Below, piece after piece: positions 24,127 to 34,400 of a stretch of 41,440 nt of DNA. Origin of the DNA: an uncultured Porphyromonadaceae bacterium (GTDB lineage: Bacteria; Bacteroidota; Bacteroidia; Bacteroidales; Muribaculaceae); contig CAMWRI010000002.1 of assembly GCA_947176585.1 (NCBI GenBank), positions 1 to 41,440 of the forward strand. The letters run 5' to 3'. Numbering within the stretch: position 1 is the stretch's first letter; every line of letters begins with the position of its first letter. The notes under the pieces were generated by a model. The model was not told where the DNA came from. It saw only the letters and a list, made by a program, of their open reading frames with translations, and searched no databases. The translations under genes and the position numbers were made by a program.

Positions 24127-27100
24127 ATGAAAAAGCTGTTTCTATTACTTCTCGCAGTATTAGCGATGGCCGTATGTGCGTCGGCGCAGACGCGCACGGT
24201 CACGGGTACTGTCGTGGACGCCGACAACGATGAGCCCATCATCGGAGCCAGCGTATCGGCCGGCCACGGTGTAGGAGTTGTTACCGATGTGGACGGCAAC
24301 TTTACCATCCAGGTGGCAGCTAACACTACCAAACTCTCCATTTCTTACGTGGGCTACACAACCCAGAACGTAGAAATCGGCAACGGTAAACTTTTTGTTA
24401 AACTTTCCCCCTCGACCACCACGCTGAACGACGTGATTGTGGTGGCCTACGGCACAGTCAAGCGCTCGGAATATACAGGTTCGGCCGGCGTTGTGGCTGC
24501 CGACCAGCTCGAGAACGCCCAGGTGAGCAACGTCACCAAGGCCCTCAGCGGTAAGATGGCCGGTGTGCAGATCACCAGCAGCAACGGTCAGCCTGGTACC
24601 AGCGCCAACGTGTACATCCGCGGCACAGGCTCCATCAACGCCAGCACTCAGCCGCTGTACGTTGTGGACGGTATGCCCTACGACGGTGAAATCAGCAACA
24701 TAGCCGCCAGCGACATCGAGCAGATGACCGTGATGAAGGACGCCGCCTCCACCGCCCTCTACGGTGCGCGCGGTGCCAACGGTGTGATCATGATCACCAC
24801 CAAGCGCGGCGGTGAAGGCAACGCCAAGGTCACCCTCGACGCTTCGTGGGGTTCCAACGGCCGCGCACTTCCCACCTACGATATCATCACCAGCCCCGAG
24901 CAGTATCTCGAAACTCTCTATCAGGCTCTCTACATGCAGCAGATCGGCACAGGCTCATCGCCCGCTGCCGCAAACCAGTATGCCAACGAAAACCTCTGGC
25001 TGGGCGCCATGCAGACCTTCAGCGTGCCCGCCGGACAGACCTTCATCGGCATGAACGGCAAGCTCAACCCCGCAGCCACCCGCGGCTACAGCGACGGCAA
25101 CTACTACTACACCCCCGACAACTGGGTGGACGACACTTTCCGTCACGGCCTGCGTCAGGAATACAACCTCACCGTCACCGGCGGCACACAGAAGCTCAAC
25201 TACTACGTGAGCGGCAGCTACCTCAACGACGAAGGTATCCTCGAAGGCTCGCACTTCAACCGCTTCAGCTCGCGCGTGAACGTCGACTACCAGGCCAAGC
25301 CCTGGCTGAAAGTCACCACCAGCAACACATATGTATATACCAACAGCGGCTACCCCTCCGGCCAGACCTCGAGCAGCAGCAACTCCACCACCAACGCCTT
25401 CGCGGTGGCATATCAGATAGCTCCCATCTATCCTATCTTCGCCCGCGGCGCCAACGGTGAACTCCTGCGCGACAAGGCCACCGGCCTGCCCATCTACGAC
25501 TACGGTATGGGTCAGGACTTCGGCTACGGCAAGATGGCCGCCCGTCCCTCGGGCGCCTGGGCCACTGCCAACCCCGTGGGTAGCCTCCTCTACGACACCC
25601 GCGAGTTCATCGGCGACGTGCTCGACACCAAGTGGAGCGCCATCCTCACTCCCGTGAAGGGCCTCACCATCAGCGGCACCGCCGGTCTCTACCTCAACAA
25701 CCAGCGCTTCCACAACCTCGACAACAACCTCTACGGCCAGATGGCGGCCACCGGCGGCCAGGCCACTCAGCAGCACGCCCGCTACAGCACCCTCAACCTG
25801 CAGGGCCTCGCCAGCTACAACTTCCAGGTGAAGAACGACCACGACTTCGACGTGATGGTCGGTGTCGAGAGCCAGGACTACCAGACGGAATACGTGACCG
25901 GTACCGGCGGCTATCTCTACATGCCCGGCAACTTCTACCTCAGCAACACCATCAACAACTGGACCGTCGGCGGCGGTAAGGAAGCCCTCTCGCACCGAAG
26001 CGTGTTCGGCCGCTTCAAGTACAACTACGCCGGCCGCTACTACTTCATGGCATCCGTTCGTTCCGACGCCTCCTCGCGCTTCCACCCCGACCACCGTTGG
26101 GGCACCTTCTGGAGCGCAAGCTTCGGCTGGGACGTGAACAAGGAGAAATTCCTCCAGGACCAGACCTGGATCGACATCATCAAGTTCAAGGCATCCTTCG
26201 GCCAGAACGGTAACGACAACCTCGACAGCTCGATGCTCATCAACTACACCGACTTCTACACCATCAGCGGTGCCAACAGCGTGTGGTCCGACTCCGAGCT
26301 CGCCTATAAGGGTAACCCCGAAATCACCTGGGAGAAGAGCAACAACTTCAACGTGGGCTTCGACTTCAGCTTCTGGCAGGGCAAGCTCAGCGGCTCCGCC
26401 GAGTACTACCTGCGACAGACCTCCGACATGCTCTTCAACCTGCCCGTGGCTCCCTCGCTGGGCTACACCAGCATCCCCAAGAACGTGGGCTCCATGCGCA
26501 ACAGCGGCTTCGAGCTCTCGCTCAACTACCGTGCCCTCAGCACCAAGGACGTGACCCTCGAGGTATTTGCCAACGCCACCTTCCCCAAGAACCGCGTGGT
26601 CAAGCTCGACCCCTCCATCCTCAACGACGAAGGCGCATGGGAAGCAGCCAGCACCCGCCTCGTGATCCCCGGCGAGAGCTTCTATCAGCTGTGGCTCACC
26701 GAATTCGCCGGCCTCGACGAAAACGGTTCCGCACAGTACTGGGCTCGCCGCAACGTGCTCGACGACTTCGGTAAGCCCGTGGTAGTGGACGGCAAGGTGC
26801 AGACCGAGGAGTACCTCACCACCGACTGGACCACCGCCCGCTCCACCAACCGCAAGCTCACCGGCGACGTTCTTCCCAACGTGTATGGCGGTTTCGGCAT
26901 CAACCTGGAGGCCTTCAACTTCGACCTCTCCGTGGGCCTGAGCTATCAGCTGGGCGGCCGGATCATCGACTACGGCTATCAGAACTACGTGAACCCCGGT
27001 CTCACCGCCGAGCTCGGTAAGACATGGCACAAGGACATGCTCAACGCCTGGACTCCCGAGAACACCAATACCGACGTGCCCCGTATGGGTACCAGCGGCA

Positions 27101-27372
27101 TCCTCGTGGACAATGCAGCCCAGACCAGCACGCGCTTCCTCATCAGCAGCGACTACCTCTCGCTCAACAACATCACCTTCGGCTACAACGTGCCTGAAAG
27201 CGCCTATAAGAAGCTCGGCCTCAGCGGTCTCCGCGTCTACTTCGCAGCCGAGAACGTGTGCCTCGTGAGCGCCCGTCAGGGTCTCGACCCCCGTCAGGGC
27301 TTCGTGAGCTCCAACGACGCAACCTATTCGCCCATCCGCACCTTCACCGGTGGCCTGCGCGTTAGCTTCTAA
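24127..27372 (+). CDS. SusC/RagA-family TonB-dependent outer-membrane transporter
   Basis: A 1081-residue beta-barrel importer that works with a SusD lipoprotein to take up oligomers across the outer membrane, powered by TonB. Residues 1-20 are a signal peptide. A CarboxypepD_reg-like domain (~23-100; VTGTVVDADNDEPIIGASV) precedes a plug (~110-225) with VRI-type segments (SANVYIRGTGSINAS) and YVVDGMPYDG. The barrel ends in the aromatic strand TGGLRVSF. It lacks an N-terminal STN domain, so it probably does not signal to an anti-sigma factor. susD follows after 35 nt. Substrate unknown: no glycoside hydrolase, lyase or peptidase and no HTCS/ECF regulator is in the visible neighbourhood. Confidence 0.95.
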   Translation: MKKLFLLLLAVLAMAVCASAQTRTVTGTVVDADNDEPIIGASVSAGHGVGVVTDVDGNFTIQVAANTTKLSISYVGYTTQNVEIGNGKLFVKLSPSTTTLNDVIVVAYGTVKRSEYTGSAGVVAADQLENAQVSNVTKALSGKMAGVQITSSNGQPGTSANVYIRGTGSINASTQPLYVVDGMPYDGEISNIAASDIEQMTVMKDAASTALYGARGANGVIMITTKRGGEGNAKVTLDASWGSNGRALPTYDIITSPEQYLETLYQALYMQQIGTGSSPAAANQYANENLWLGAMQTFSVPAGQTFIGMNGKLNPAATRGYSDGNYYYTPDNWVDDTFRHGLRQEYNLTVTGGTQKLNYYVSGSYLNDEGILEGSHFNRFSSRVNVDYQAKPWLKVTTSNTYVYTNSGYPSGQTSSSSNSTTNAFAVAYQIAPIYPIFARGANGELLRDKATGLPIYDYGMGQDFGYGKMAARPSGAWATANPVGSLLYDTREFIGDVLDTKWSAILTPVKGLTISGTAGLYLNNQRFHNLDNNLYGQMAATGGQATQQHARYSTLNLQGLASYNFQVKNDHDFDVMVGVESQDYQTEYVTGTGGYLYMPGNFYLSNTINNWTVGGGKEALSHRSVFGRFKYNYAGRYYFMASVRSDASSRFHPDHRWGTFWSASFGWDVNKEKFLQDQTWIDIIKFKASFGQNGNDNLDSSMLINYTDFYTISGANSVWSDSELAYKGNPEITWEKSNNFNVGFDFSFWQGKLSGSAEYYLRQTSDMLFNLPVAPSLGYTSIPKNVGSMRNSGFELSLNYRALSTKDVTLEVFANATFPKNRVVKLDPSILNDEGAWEAASTRLVIPGESFYQLWLTEFAGLDENGSAQYWARRNVLDDFGKPVVVDGKVQTEEYLTTDWTTARSTNRKLTGDVLPNVYGGFGINLEAFNFDLSVGLSYQLGGRIIDYGYQNYVNPGLTAELGKTWHKDMLNAWTPENTNTDVPRMGTSGILVDNAAQTSTRFLISSDYLSLNNITFGYNVPESAYKKLGLSGLRVYFAAENVCLVSARQGLDPRQGFVSSNDATYSPIRTFTGGLRVSF

Positions 27373-27407
27373 TCCTTTCTCCACTCTGTTTCAAAAATCG
27401 ACAAGAA

Positions 27408-29057
27408 ATGAAATTCACCAAAATACTTCTCGGAGCGTTGGCCACCACGGCCCTCGCATCCTGTGCCGATCTCGACACGGAGATCCTCGACGGCTACGTG
27501 TCGACCGAGCAGAAGCAGGAAGTGCTCGACCTCAACCCCGACATGGCCTCGGCCAGCGTGATGGGCGTGTTCTCGCAGTTCTTCAACATCTTCACCATAT
27601 CCAGCCAGCACCTCGACTTCGAGTATCCCGCCGTGATGCTGGGCATGGACTCGATGGGCACCGACCTTATCGGTAAAAACTCCGGCTACAACTGGTTCGC
27701 CTCCTACGAAGGCTATCAGGGCAACAGCCCCGACGGCTGGCGCGCCGCACAGCTCTGGCTCTATCAGTACGCCAAGATCAAGACGGCCAACAGCCTCGTG
27801 GCTTCCATCCCCGCCGACACCGATGAAGCCAAGCTCAAATTCTTCCGCGCCCAGGGCCTCGCAGCACGCGCCTTCGAGTACTGGACGCTCGCCCAGTGCT
27901 ACCAGTTCAACTACGTTGACCATCTCAACTCGCCCTGCGTTCCCCTCATCACCGACGAGAACGAGCTCGAAGTGGCCGAGAAGGGTGCCGGTCGTGCCAC
28001 AGTGGCCGCAGTGTACGAGCAGATTATGAAAGACATCAACGAGGCCATCGAGCTGCTCGCTGCCAGCGAGGTGAAGCCCGAGTCCATCATCGGCGAGAAG
28101 CCCAAGCGCATGATTTCCCTGGCCACCGCCTACGGCCTGCGCGCACGCTTCAACCTCACCATGGAGAAATGGGCCGACGCCGCTTCCGACGCCACCCAGG
28201 CCATCACCATCTTCAGCGGCAAGCCCTACAGCATCAAGGACGTGAGCAAGCCCGGCTTCACCAGCATCAACGACGAGCCCTGGATGTGGGGTATCGCCAT
28301 CAACGAGACCGACTACGGTATCGCCGGCGGCTCCATCGTGAACTGGCCCTCCATGGCCTGCTCTTTCAGCCACGGCTACACCGACCAGGGCGGCGCATGG
28401 CGCTGGTGCTCCAAGATTCTCTACGAATGGATTCCCTCTACCGACGTGCGCAAGGGCTGGTTCCTCGACGCCAACCGCAAGAGCGTGAACCTCAGCGAAG
28501 AGCAGCAGGAATACATCGACGGCTTCGTGCTGGGCGCTCCCACCTACGGCGACGACCAGTCCAAGAACATCATGCCCTACACCAACGTGAAGTTCAACTC
28601 CTATCAGGGCGTGCTCGGCCAGAGCCTCAACGCCTCGGATATCCCCATGATGCGTGTAGAGGAAATGTATCTGATCAAGGCCGAGGGTGAAGCCATGAGC
28701 GGCAACACCTCCGGCGCCAAGGAGACACTCAACGGCTTCGTGCGCACCTACCGCGACCCCGCCTACTCCTGCCTCTCCACCACGGCTGCCGACATTCAGA
28801 ACGACGTGTGGATGCAGCGCCGCGTAGAGCTCTGGGGCGAAGGCCTGAGCTTCTTCGACATCATGCGCCTGAAGAAGAATATCGACCGCCGCGGCCACAA
28901 GTTCCCCCGCGCGTTCGTCTTCAACATCGAGTACAACTCCGAGGGCGGCAATGTGCTTCTCTTCTGCATCCCCTACGACGAGATCGCTGCCAACCCCGCA
29001 CTCACCAAAGACGACAACAACAAGACGATGCCCACTCCCACCGTGGTGAGCGACTGA
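27408..29057 (+). CDS. SusD/RagB-family nutrient-binding lipoprotein
   Basis: A 549-residue surface lipoprotein that acts as the lid and binding subunit of the SusC transporter. Lipobox at Cys19 (LATTALASC). The N-terminal helical TPR-like part includes SSQHLDFEYPAVM..., the middle has the AQGLAARAFEYWTLAQCYQ stretch, and the C-terminal part holds RRVELWGEGLSFFDIMRLKK, a strong RagB/SusD signature. It is co-transcribed with susC upstream and the lipoprotein gene downstream (49 nt). The ligand cannot be told. Confidence 0.95.
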   Translation: MKFTKILLGALATTALASCADLDTEILDGYVSTEQKQEVLDLNPDMASASVMGVFSQFFNIFTISSQHLDFEYPAVMLGMDSMGTDLIGKNSGYNWFASYEGYQGNSPDGWRAAQLWLYQYAKIKTANSLVASIPADTDEAKLKFFRAQGLAARAFEYWTLAQCYQFNYVDHLNSPCVPLITDENELEVAEKGAGRATVAAVYEQIMKDINEAIELLAASEVKPESIIGEKPKRMISLATAYGLRARFNLTMEKWADAASDATQAITIFSGKPYSIKDVSKPGFTSINDEPWMWGIAINETDYGIAGGSIVNWPSMACSFSHGYTDQGGAWRWCSKILYEWIPSTDVRKGWFLDANRKSVNLSEEQQEYIDGFVLGAPTYGDDQSKNIMPYTNVKFNSYQGVLGQSLNASDIPMMRVEEMYLIKAEGEAMSGNTSGAKETLNGFVRTYRDPAYSCLSTTAADIQNDVWMQRRVELWGEGLSFFDIMRLKKNIDRRGHKFPRAFVFNIEYNSEGGNVLLFCIPYDEIAANPALTKDDNNKTMPTPTVVSD

Positions 29058-29106
29058 TTCTTGCACTCCTATCCAATCAACAACAATTTCTTAACAAACG
29101 CATAAT

Positions 29107-31176
29107 ATGAAACTGTTTAAATATAGCGTTCTCGCACTCGCACTCGCTGCAGGATTCGCATCCTGCTCCGACGAGGAGACGTACGTGGCCGGCGCTGCAT
29201 CGGACGGTGTGTACTTCCCCACCACCGACTCAGTGGATGTGGAGCTCGACCGCAAAGTGCCCACCTTCGATGTTGTGGTATCGCGTCTGGGCGAGACACA
29301 GGCCGCTACCTACGGCCTCACCGGTAGCGCCGACGACGAAGTGTTCACGCTTCCCACATCCGTGTCGTTCGCGCAGGGCGAAACCAGCGTAACGCTGAAA
29401 ATCCCCTATAACGCCGACAACATGGGCATGGACAAAGCCTATAAGGTGATTCTCGGCTTCGCCGAAGGCACCAAAATCAGCTCCTACGGCTACGAAAGCC
29501 TCGAGCTCTCCGTGGTGCTCCCCGCTCCCTGGACCACCGTTGCAAAGGGTACCTATCAGGACGGCTTCCTCACCTACAGCCTCTTCGATTTCGGCCTCGA
29601 CGGCAAAGCTCTGAACTATGAATGCGAGCTCCAGCGCAACGATATCGACACCACCCGCTATCGTTGGGTGAATCCCTATGGCGAAAACTTCGCAAAGGCA
29701 GTAGCAGCAGTAGATGAAGAGCTTGAGGATGACCAGTACGATAGCAAGAACAATCATTATATTGAGTTCTACTACTTCGAGAATCCCGACAAAACCCAGC
29801 CCGGCTATGCCGTGATTCCTCTCCAGCCTCTCGGCTTCTCGTGGAATGATTCTTACGGTGAGTTCTACGTGTGCAACGAGGCAGGTTACTTAGCCTACTC
29901 AAGCGATATACCCAACGCAGATATTCCTCTGTACAAGAACACATTCCTCGCGAATTACCCTGAGACGCTGAGCACTTTCGACTTCAAGAAGTTCACCACC
30001 GCCAAGGAGTGCGCCCTCGTGATGTTCGGTGCCACTCAAGGTTTCTACTATGGCAATAGCAACGCCGATATTGTCAACTGGTATGCCGAGGGTGTTGAGC
30101 TCAAGGATTACGCTCTCGATCTCCAGTATAGCGGTGTGCTCACCGATAGCGAAGGCGATATGTTCGCGCAGGTAAGCGTCGCATTGGGCGAAGACCTCAA
30201 GAACGCTCAGATTGCTCTTGTGGAAGGCGCTGATGAAGAAGGCGCTCTCGAAGCAGTGCTTGCCGGCGAGGTTTCCACCACCAAACTTGAAGAATCCGAC
30301 AAAGCATTCACTTTCCCCATCTACAAGAGCGGCGATTATGTGGTAGTAGCCGTGGGCTACAACGATGAAGACGAGCAGGTGTCCAGCGCTACGCTCACGT
30401 TCTTTGCCGTTACTGCAAATGAGCCGAAGGAATGGAAGAGTCTTGGTCAGGGTAAAATGATTGATGCTTGGGTTATACCTGCCTTTAATACCCAGGCCGG
30501 TCGTGCCGATCCCATGAATTACGCAATGAACGTCAAGATGGAGGAGAATATAGAGAATGCCGGAGTTTATCGCGTAGTAAAACCCTGGACTTCCGATAGC
30601 TATCCCGGTGCTTCGCTCAATTCCAATACTACCAACAAGGACTACAACCTCGTGATTGACGCCCGCAACCCCGATATGGTGAGCATTCTGCCCCAGTGTA
30701 CCGGCTTCCACAGCGCAGGCACAGATAGTAAAGGCCAGTCTTATTCTGAGGTTTACTGGGTTACATCTTTCGGTGATGTAATGGCAGCTATGGGATATAA
30801 CTACAACGACATCGTGGACGAAGGTGCCGACAACTTTGTTGAAAACGGCATGATCGTGATTCAGATACCTACGTTCGGAGTCACCACTAAGCTCAGCGAT
30901 GCTGCTCCTGATATCGACGATTGCGGCTATAGCTTCTATAACACCAATCCTTACAGCGACGAAGAACAGTATTGTCCGTCTCTCTTCCAACTTCCCGGAG
31001 CAGGCGCCTCCGCTCCTGCTATGGTTGCCATGAAGCGTCTCGAAAGCTGCGTGAAAGCGCAGATGTTCAATCCCGTCATGCACAAGGTTTCCAAGCATCT
31101 CGCCAAGAAAGCCGGAGGTGTTAAGAACGCCAAGACTCACCTTCGCGAGTACAAAAAACAGAATCGCGTCCTCTAA
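29107..31176 (+). CDS. Surface lipoprotein of the SusC/D locus with a duplicated domain
   Basis: A 689-residue lipoprotein (lipobox Cys20, GFASCSDEE) in the SusE/F position of the operon. Residues ~25-150 look like a Calx-beta-type or other Ig-like domain. Two related segments follow: ~150-290 (PWTTVAKGTYQDGFL ... YRWVNPYG) and ~445-600 (EWKSLGQGKMIDAWV ... YRVVKPW). Both have a W-x(4)-GxG start and a YR-V-PW/PY core, so the domain was probably duplicated. The middle (~330-440) is another beta domain. The last ~45 residues are strongly basic, unlike the acidic remainder. Third-position A/T rises clearly after the first ~580 bases. I do not recognise a named family; ligand binding is inferred from context. 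Confidence 0.85.
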   Translation: MKLFKYSVLALALAAGFASCSDEETYVAGAASDGVYFPTTDSVDVELDRKVPTFDVVVSRLGETQAATYGLTGSADDEVFTLPTSVSFAQGETSVTLKIPYNADNMGMDKAYKVILGFAEGTKISSYGYESLELSVVLPAPWTTVAKGTYQDGFLTYSLFDFGLDGKALNYECELQRNDIDTTRYRWVNPYGENFAKAVAAVDEELEDDQYDSKNNHYIEFYYFENPDKTQPGYAVIPLQPLGFSWNDSYGEFYVCNEAGYLAYSSDIPNADIPLYKNTFLANYPETLSTFDFKKFTTAKECALVMFGATQGFYYGNSNADIVNWYAEGVELKDYALDLQYSGVLTDSEGDMFAQVSVALGEDLKNAQIALVEGADEEGALEAVLAGEVSTTKLEESDKAFTFPIYKSGDYVVVAVGYNDEDEQVSSATLTFFAVTANEPKEWKSLGQGKMIDAWVIPAFNTQAGRADPMNYAMNVKMEENIENAGVYRVVKPWTSDSYPGASLNSNTTNKDYNLVIDARNPDMVSILPQCTGFHSAGTDSKGQSYSEVYWVTSFGDVMAAMGYNYNDIVDEGADNFVENGMIVIQIPTFGVTTKLSDAAPDIDDCGYSFYNTNPYSDEEQYCPSLFQLPGAGASAPAMVAMKRLESCVKAQMFNPVMHKVSKHLAKKAGGVKNAKTHLREYKKQNRVL

Positions 31177-31208
31177 GCATATAATAGAATAGCTTCATAC
31201 TACCGTGT

Positions 31209-31244
31209 CGCGGCACCGATTGGTTCGGTGCCGCGATTTTTTTT
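31209..31244 (+). terminator. Intrinsic terminator of the Sus operon
   Basis: CGCGGCACCGA and TCGGTGCCGCG form an 11-bp perfect stem with a 5-nt loop, followed by A and eight T. Confidence 0.93.
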
Positions 31245-31277
31245 CGCGCAGCGCAGCAAAATCCGCGCCCTATCCCG

Positions 31278-31416
31278 GGGAAATCTCGCGCGGAGGCGCA
31301 GAGATTTTTATATTGATTATAAGATTTAGAGATCTTATAAGTCTTATAATTCTTATAAATCTTATATAATTTCTCTGCGGCTCTGCGCGAGATTTCCCTG
31401 AATATGCGCGAGATTT
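31278..31416. repeat. Hairpin element with AAATCTCGCGC arms, copy 1
   Basis: A ~140-bp unit: left arm GGGAAATCTCGCGC...GCAGAGA (31278-31305), an AT-rich core of six 9-nt units (31319-31372), and a right arm (31372-31398) that is the near reverse complement of the left. The right side continues with a second AAATCTCGCGC (as minus strand). A 45-bp part (31372-31416) recurs exactly, inverted, at 39911-39955. No ORF inside. It looks like a non-autonomous repeat or structured intergenic element. Confidence 0.85.
31319..31372. repeat. 9-nt repeat array, six units
   Basis: ATAAGATTT, AGAGATCTT, ATAAGTCTT, ATAATTCTT, ATAAATCTT and ATATAATTT are consecutive and in register, forming the core of the hairpin element. 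Confidence 0.8.
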
Positions 31417-31449
31417 GCTATGATACGCTTGCTTTTGGAAAATATTTGC

Positions 31450-31457
31450 TATCTTTG
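31450..31457 (+). promoter_or_regulatory. -7 box of the large secreted protein gene
   Basis: TATCTTTG, a perfect TAnnTTTG, ~30 nt before the ATG at 31487. It overlaps the GTG (31457) used by the ORF track, so that start cannot be in the transcript. Confidence 0.65.
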
Positions 31458-31486
31458 TGCTCGCTATCCAACCAATCATTTTATTT

Positions 31487-34400
31487 ATGAAAAAAGTAAT
31501 CTCTTTCGTGGGCTCAGCCGTTCTGGCGCTTGCCATGCTTCTTGCTCCGCAGGCGCAGGCTCAGAACTATCGCAAGCTCACAGAAAAAAGCACTGAAGAT
31601 TCCCACAGGGTAACGCCTGCAGCGCCGCGTGCCCTGAATGTGCCGGAGGCACGCAAGAGCCACCGCCCCGGCGCCACTCCGTCGCTGAAACAGGCTATAC
31701 GGGCCACCGGTCTCAGAAAGGCCCCGCGGGGGCTGCGTGCAGCAGCGGGAGCTGAATTCCCCGAGCTGCGCGGCAGCGTGACCTATTCCTACGACGACGA
31801 TACGTCCCTTGGCCTCTACAGCATAGCCGAGGATGCATCGATCTCGCTGCTCGAGCGCGGCGTGCTCGCCCGTGCCGGCGGTGCGGCTCTCAACGGCGTG
31901 TATTACTGCATCGATGTGTTCACGCTCTTCGGCATGGATATCGTCACGGTGTATCTCTACGACGTGGAGACGGGCGAGGAAATCAACCATTTCAGCGGCG
32001 ATGAAGACAATATCTATCTCGACATGGCCGGCGACCCCACCAGCGGCATCATCTACGCTCTGGGCATCAACGAGGCCGGTACGTCGGTGCAGCTGCTCAA
32101 GGTGGCCATCACCGAGACGAGCATAACCAACACTGTGGTCGGCGACCTGCCCGGCTACTGGAGTGGCCTGGCCTGCGACGCGCAGGGTCAGCTCTACGCC
32201 GTGGACCAATACAGCGGCGACGACCTGGCCGAGCCCGGCAATCTCTATAAACTGAACAAGCTCACGGCCGAGCCCACGCTGGTGGGCAGCACGGGCATGT
32301 ATCCCTACTACAGCGGTTCCGCCACGATCGACACCCGCTCCGGCCGCATGTTCTGGACGGTGTGCCCGCTGGCTCCCGCCGGCCGGGAGGAGGAGACACA
32401 CCTGTGTGAGGTGAACCTCGCCACCGGCGCAGCCACGCTGCTGGGCACCTTCCCCGGCGAGGAGCAGGTGCAGGGCCTGTTCGTGAAGCTGCCTCTGGCC
32501 GAGCCCGGCGCGCCCGACACTGCCACCGACCTTACCGCTACCTTCGCTTCCGGCTCCTTCAGCGGCACGCTGCAGTTCACGGCTCCCGCCACCACCTTCG
32601 ACGGTACTCCCGGCACGGGAGCGCTGAGCTATGAGGTGGGCATCGAGGGCATGACCATCCGCAGCGGTTCGGCCTCGTGGGGCGAGACCCTCACCGTGCC
32701 CGTGACTCTTGCCGCCAGCGGCGAGTACACCTTCAGCGTGGTGATGAGCAACGCCGCCGGCGCAGGGCCGGCGGCCAAGACCACGACCTACGTGGGCATG
32801 GGCGTGCCCGTGACCACCGTGGCCACCCTTAGCTATTTCAACGGGCAGATGCAGCTGAGCTGGACGCCCGTGGCCGCCACCGTGGGCGGTATCGGCCATA
32901 TCGACCCGGCAGCCGTGACCTATACCGTGACGCGCTTCCCCGACGACGAAGTGGTATATGAAGGCTCAGCCACCACCTTCAGCGAGGCAGTGGAGGAACC
33001 CGCCACGCTCACGCAGTACTACTACACCGTGGTGGCCCACTGCGGCGACCTGAGCAGCGCGGCAGCCACATCAAACGCCATCGCTCTGGGATCCATCCGT
33101 CCGCCCTACAGCAACAGCTTCGACAATGCAGCCTCGCTCGAGGGCTTCACCATCATCGACGGCAACGGCGACGGAACGGTGTGGGATGTGGACGGCGGCC
33201 ATGCACGCATGAAGTACAATTCCTACGTGGACATGGACGACTGGATGATCACTCCCGGCATACGCATGGAGGCAGGCAAGTCGTATAAGGTGACCTTCGA
33301 GGCCTCGACCAATCTCTACGACGAGCGCGTGGAGGCCAAGTGGGGCATGCAGCCCACCGTGGCCGGCATGACCGAGACCCTGGTGCCGCCCACCGACCTG
33401 GAAGGCGCGACCTATGCATATACCTCGCTGGAGCTGGGCGACTATATCACCCCCGCCATCACCGGCACCTACTACATAGGCATCCACGGCATGAGCGATG
33501 CCGACAGCTATTGGCTCTATATCGACAACCTTAGCATCGCGGCCGCCGTGAGCGGCGCCGCCCCCGGCCTCGTGACCGATTTCAAGGCCCTCACCGACCC
33601 CGACGGCGCCTTCAAGACCACGGTGAGCTTCAAGGCTCCCACCGTGACCCAGGACGGCGATCCCCTCTCGTCGATCACCGAGATCGAGGTTATGCGCGGC
33701 GGCGAGACCGTGAAGACCTTCACCACCGTGCAGCCCGGCCAGGAGTGCAGCTTCGTGGACGAAGTGGGCGAGAGCGGCACCGTGACCTACACCGCCGTGG
33801 CCTCCAACGAAGAAGGCGCAGGCAGCCCCGAAACCACGAGCACCTTCGTGGGTATCGACACTCCCGCCGCTCCCACCGGCCTGAAGATCACGGAATCCGC
33901 CGCTGAGCCCGGTGTGATCACCGTGAGCTGGGATGCCGTGACCACCGACCGCAACGGGCAGCCCATCAATCCCGCGCTGGTGACCTATCGCCTGGCACAA
34001 TATGAGGACGACTACGGCTGGGTGGACTTCAAGACCGACCTCACCGAAACTTCCGTGACCTTCCGCGCCGTGGAAGAGGGTGATCAGGAGTTCGTGCAGT
34101 ATGCCGTCTACTCCGACACCAAGGGCGGTACCAACGGCGCCGCCACCGAGATAGCCGCCGTGGGCACCCCCTATCCGGGTCTCGACGAAAGCTTCGAGGC
34201 CGGCAGTCCCTCCTATGTGTGGGGCGTGAACTATGCCACGGCCAATGCCCGGTGGACCATCTACACCGATGCAAGCATCAGCGGCATGACATCGTTTGAC
34301 TCCGACGGCGGCTACGCAGGCATGCAGTGCTACGTGGAGAACGGTACCTCCAGCCTCATCTCGGGCAAAATCTCGCTCGAAGGCTGCACAAATCCCGGCT

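Noticed and set aside
24955-27384. 809-aa minus-strand ORF
   Set aside because: Antisense shadow of susC; composition is Glu/Gly/Val/His heavy and no family is recognisable.
27369-29066. 565-aa minus-strand ORF
   Set aside because: Antisense shadow of susD.
31270-31536. 88-aa minus-strand ORF in the hairpin element
   Set aside because: Reads through palindromic arms, the promoter and the start of the secreted gene in antisense; low complexity in the array.
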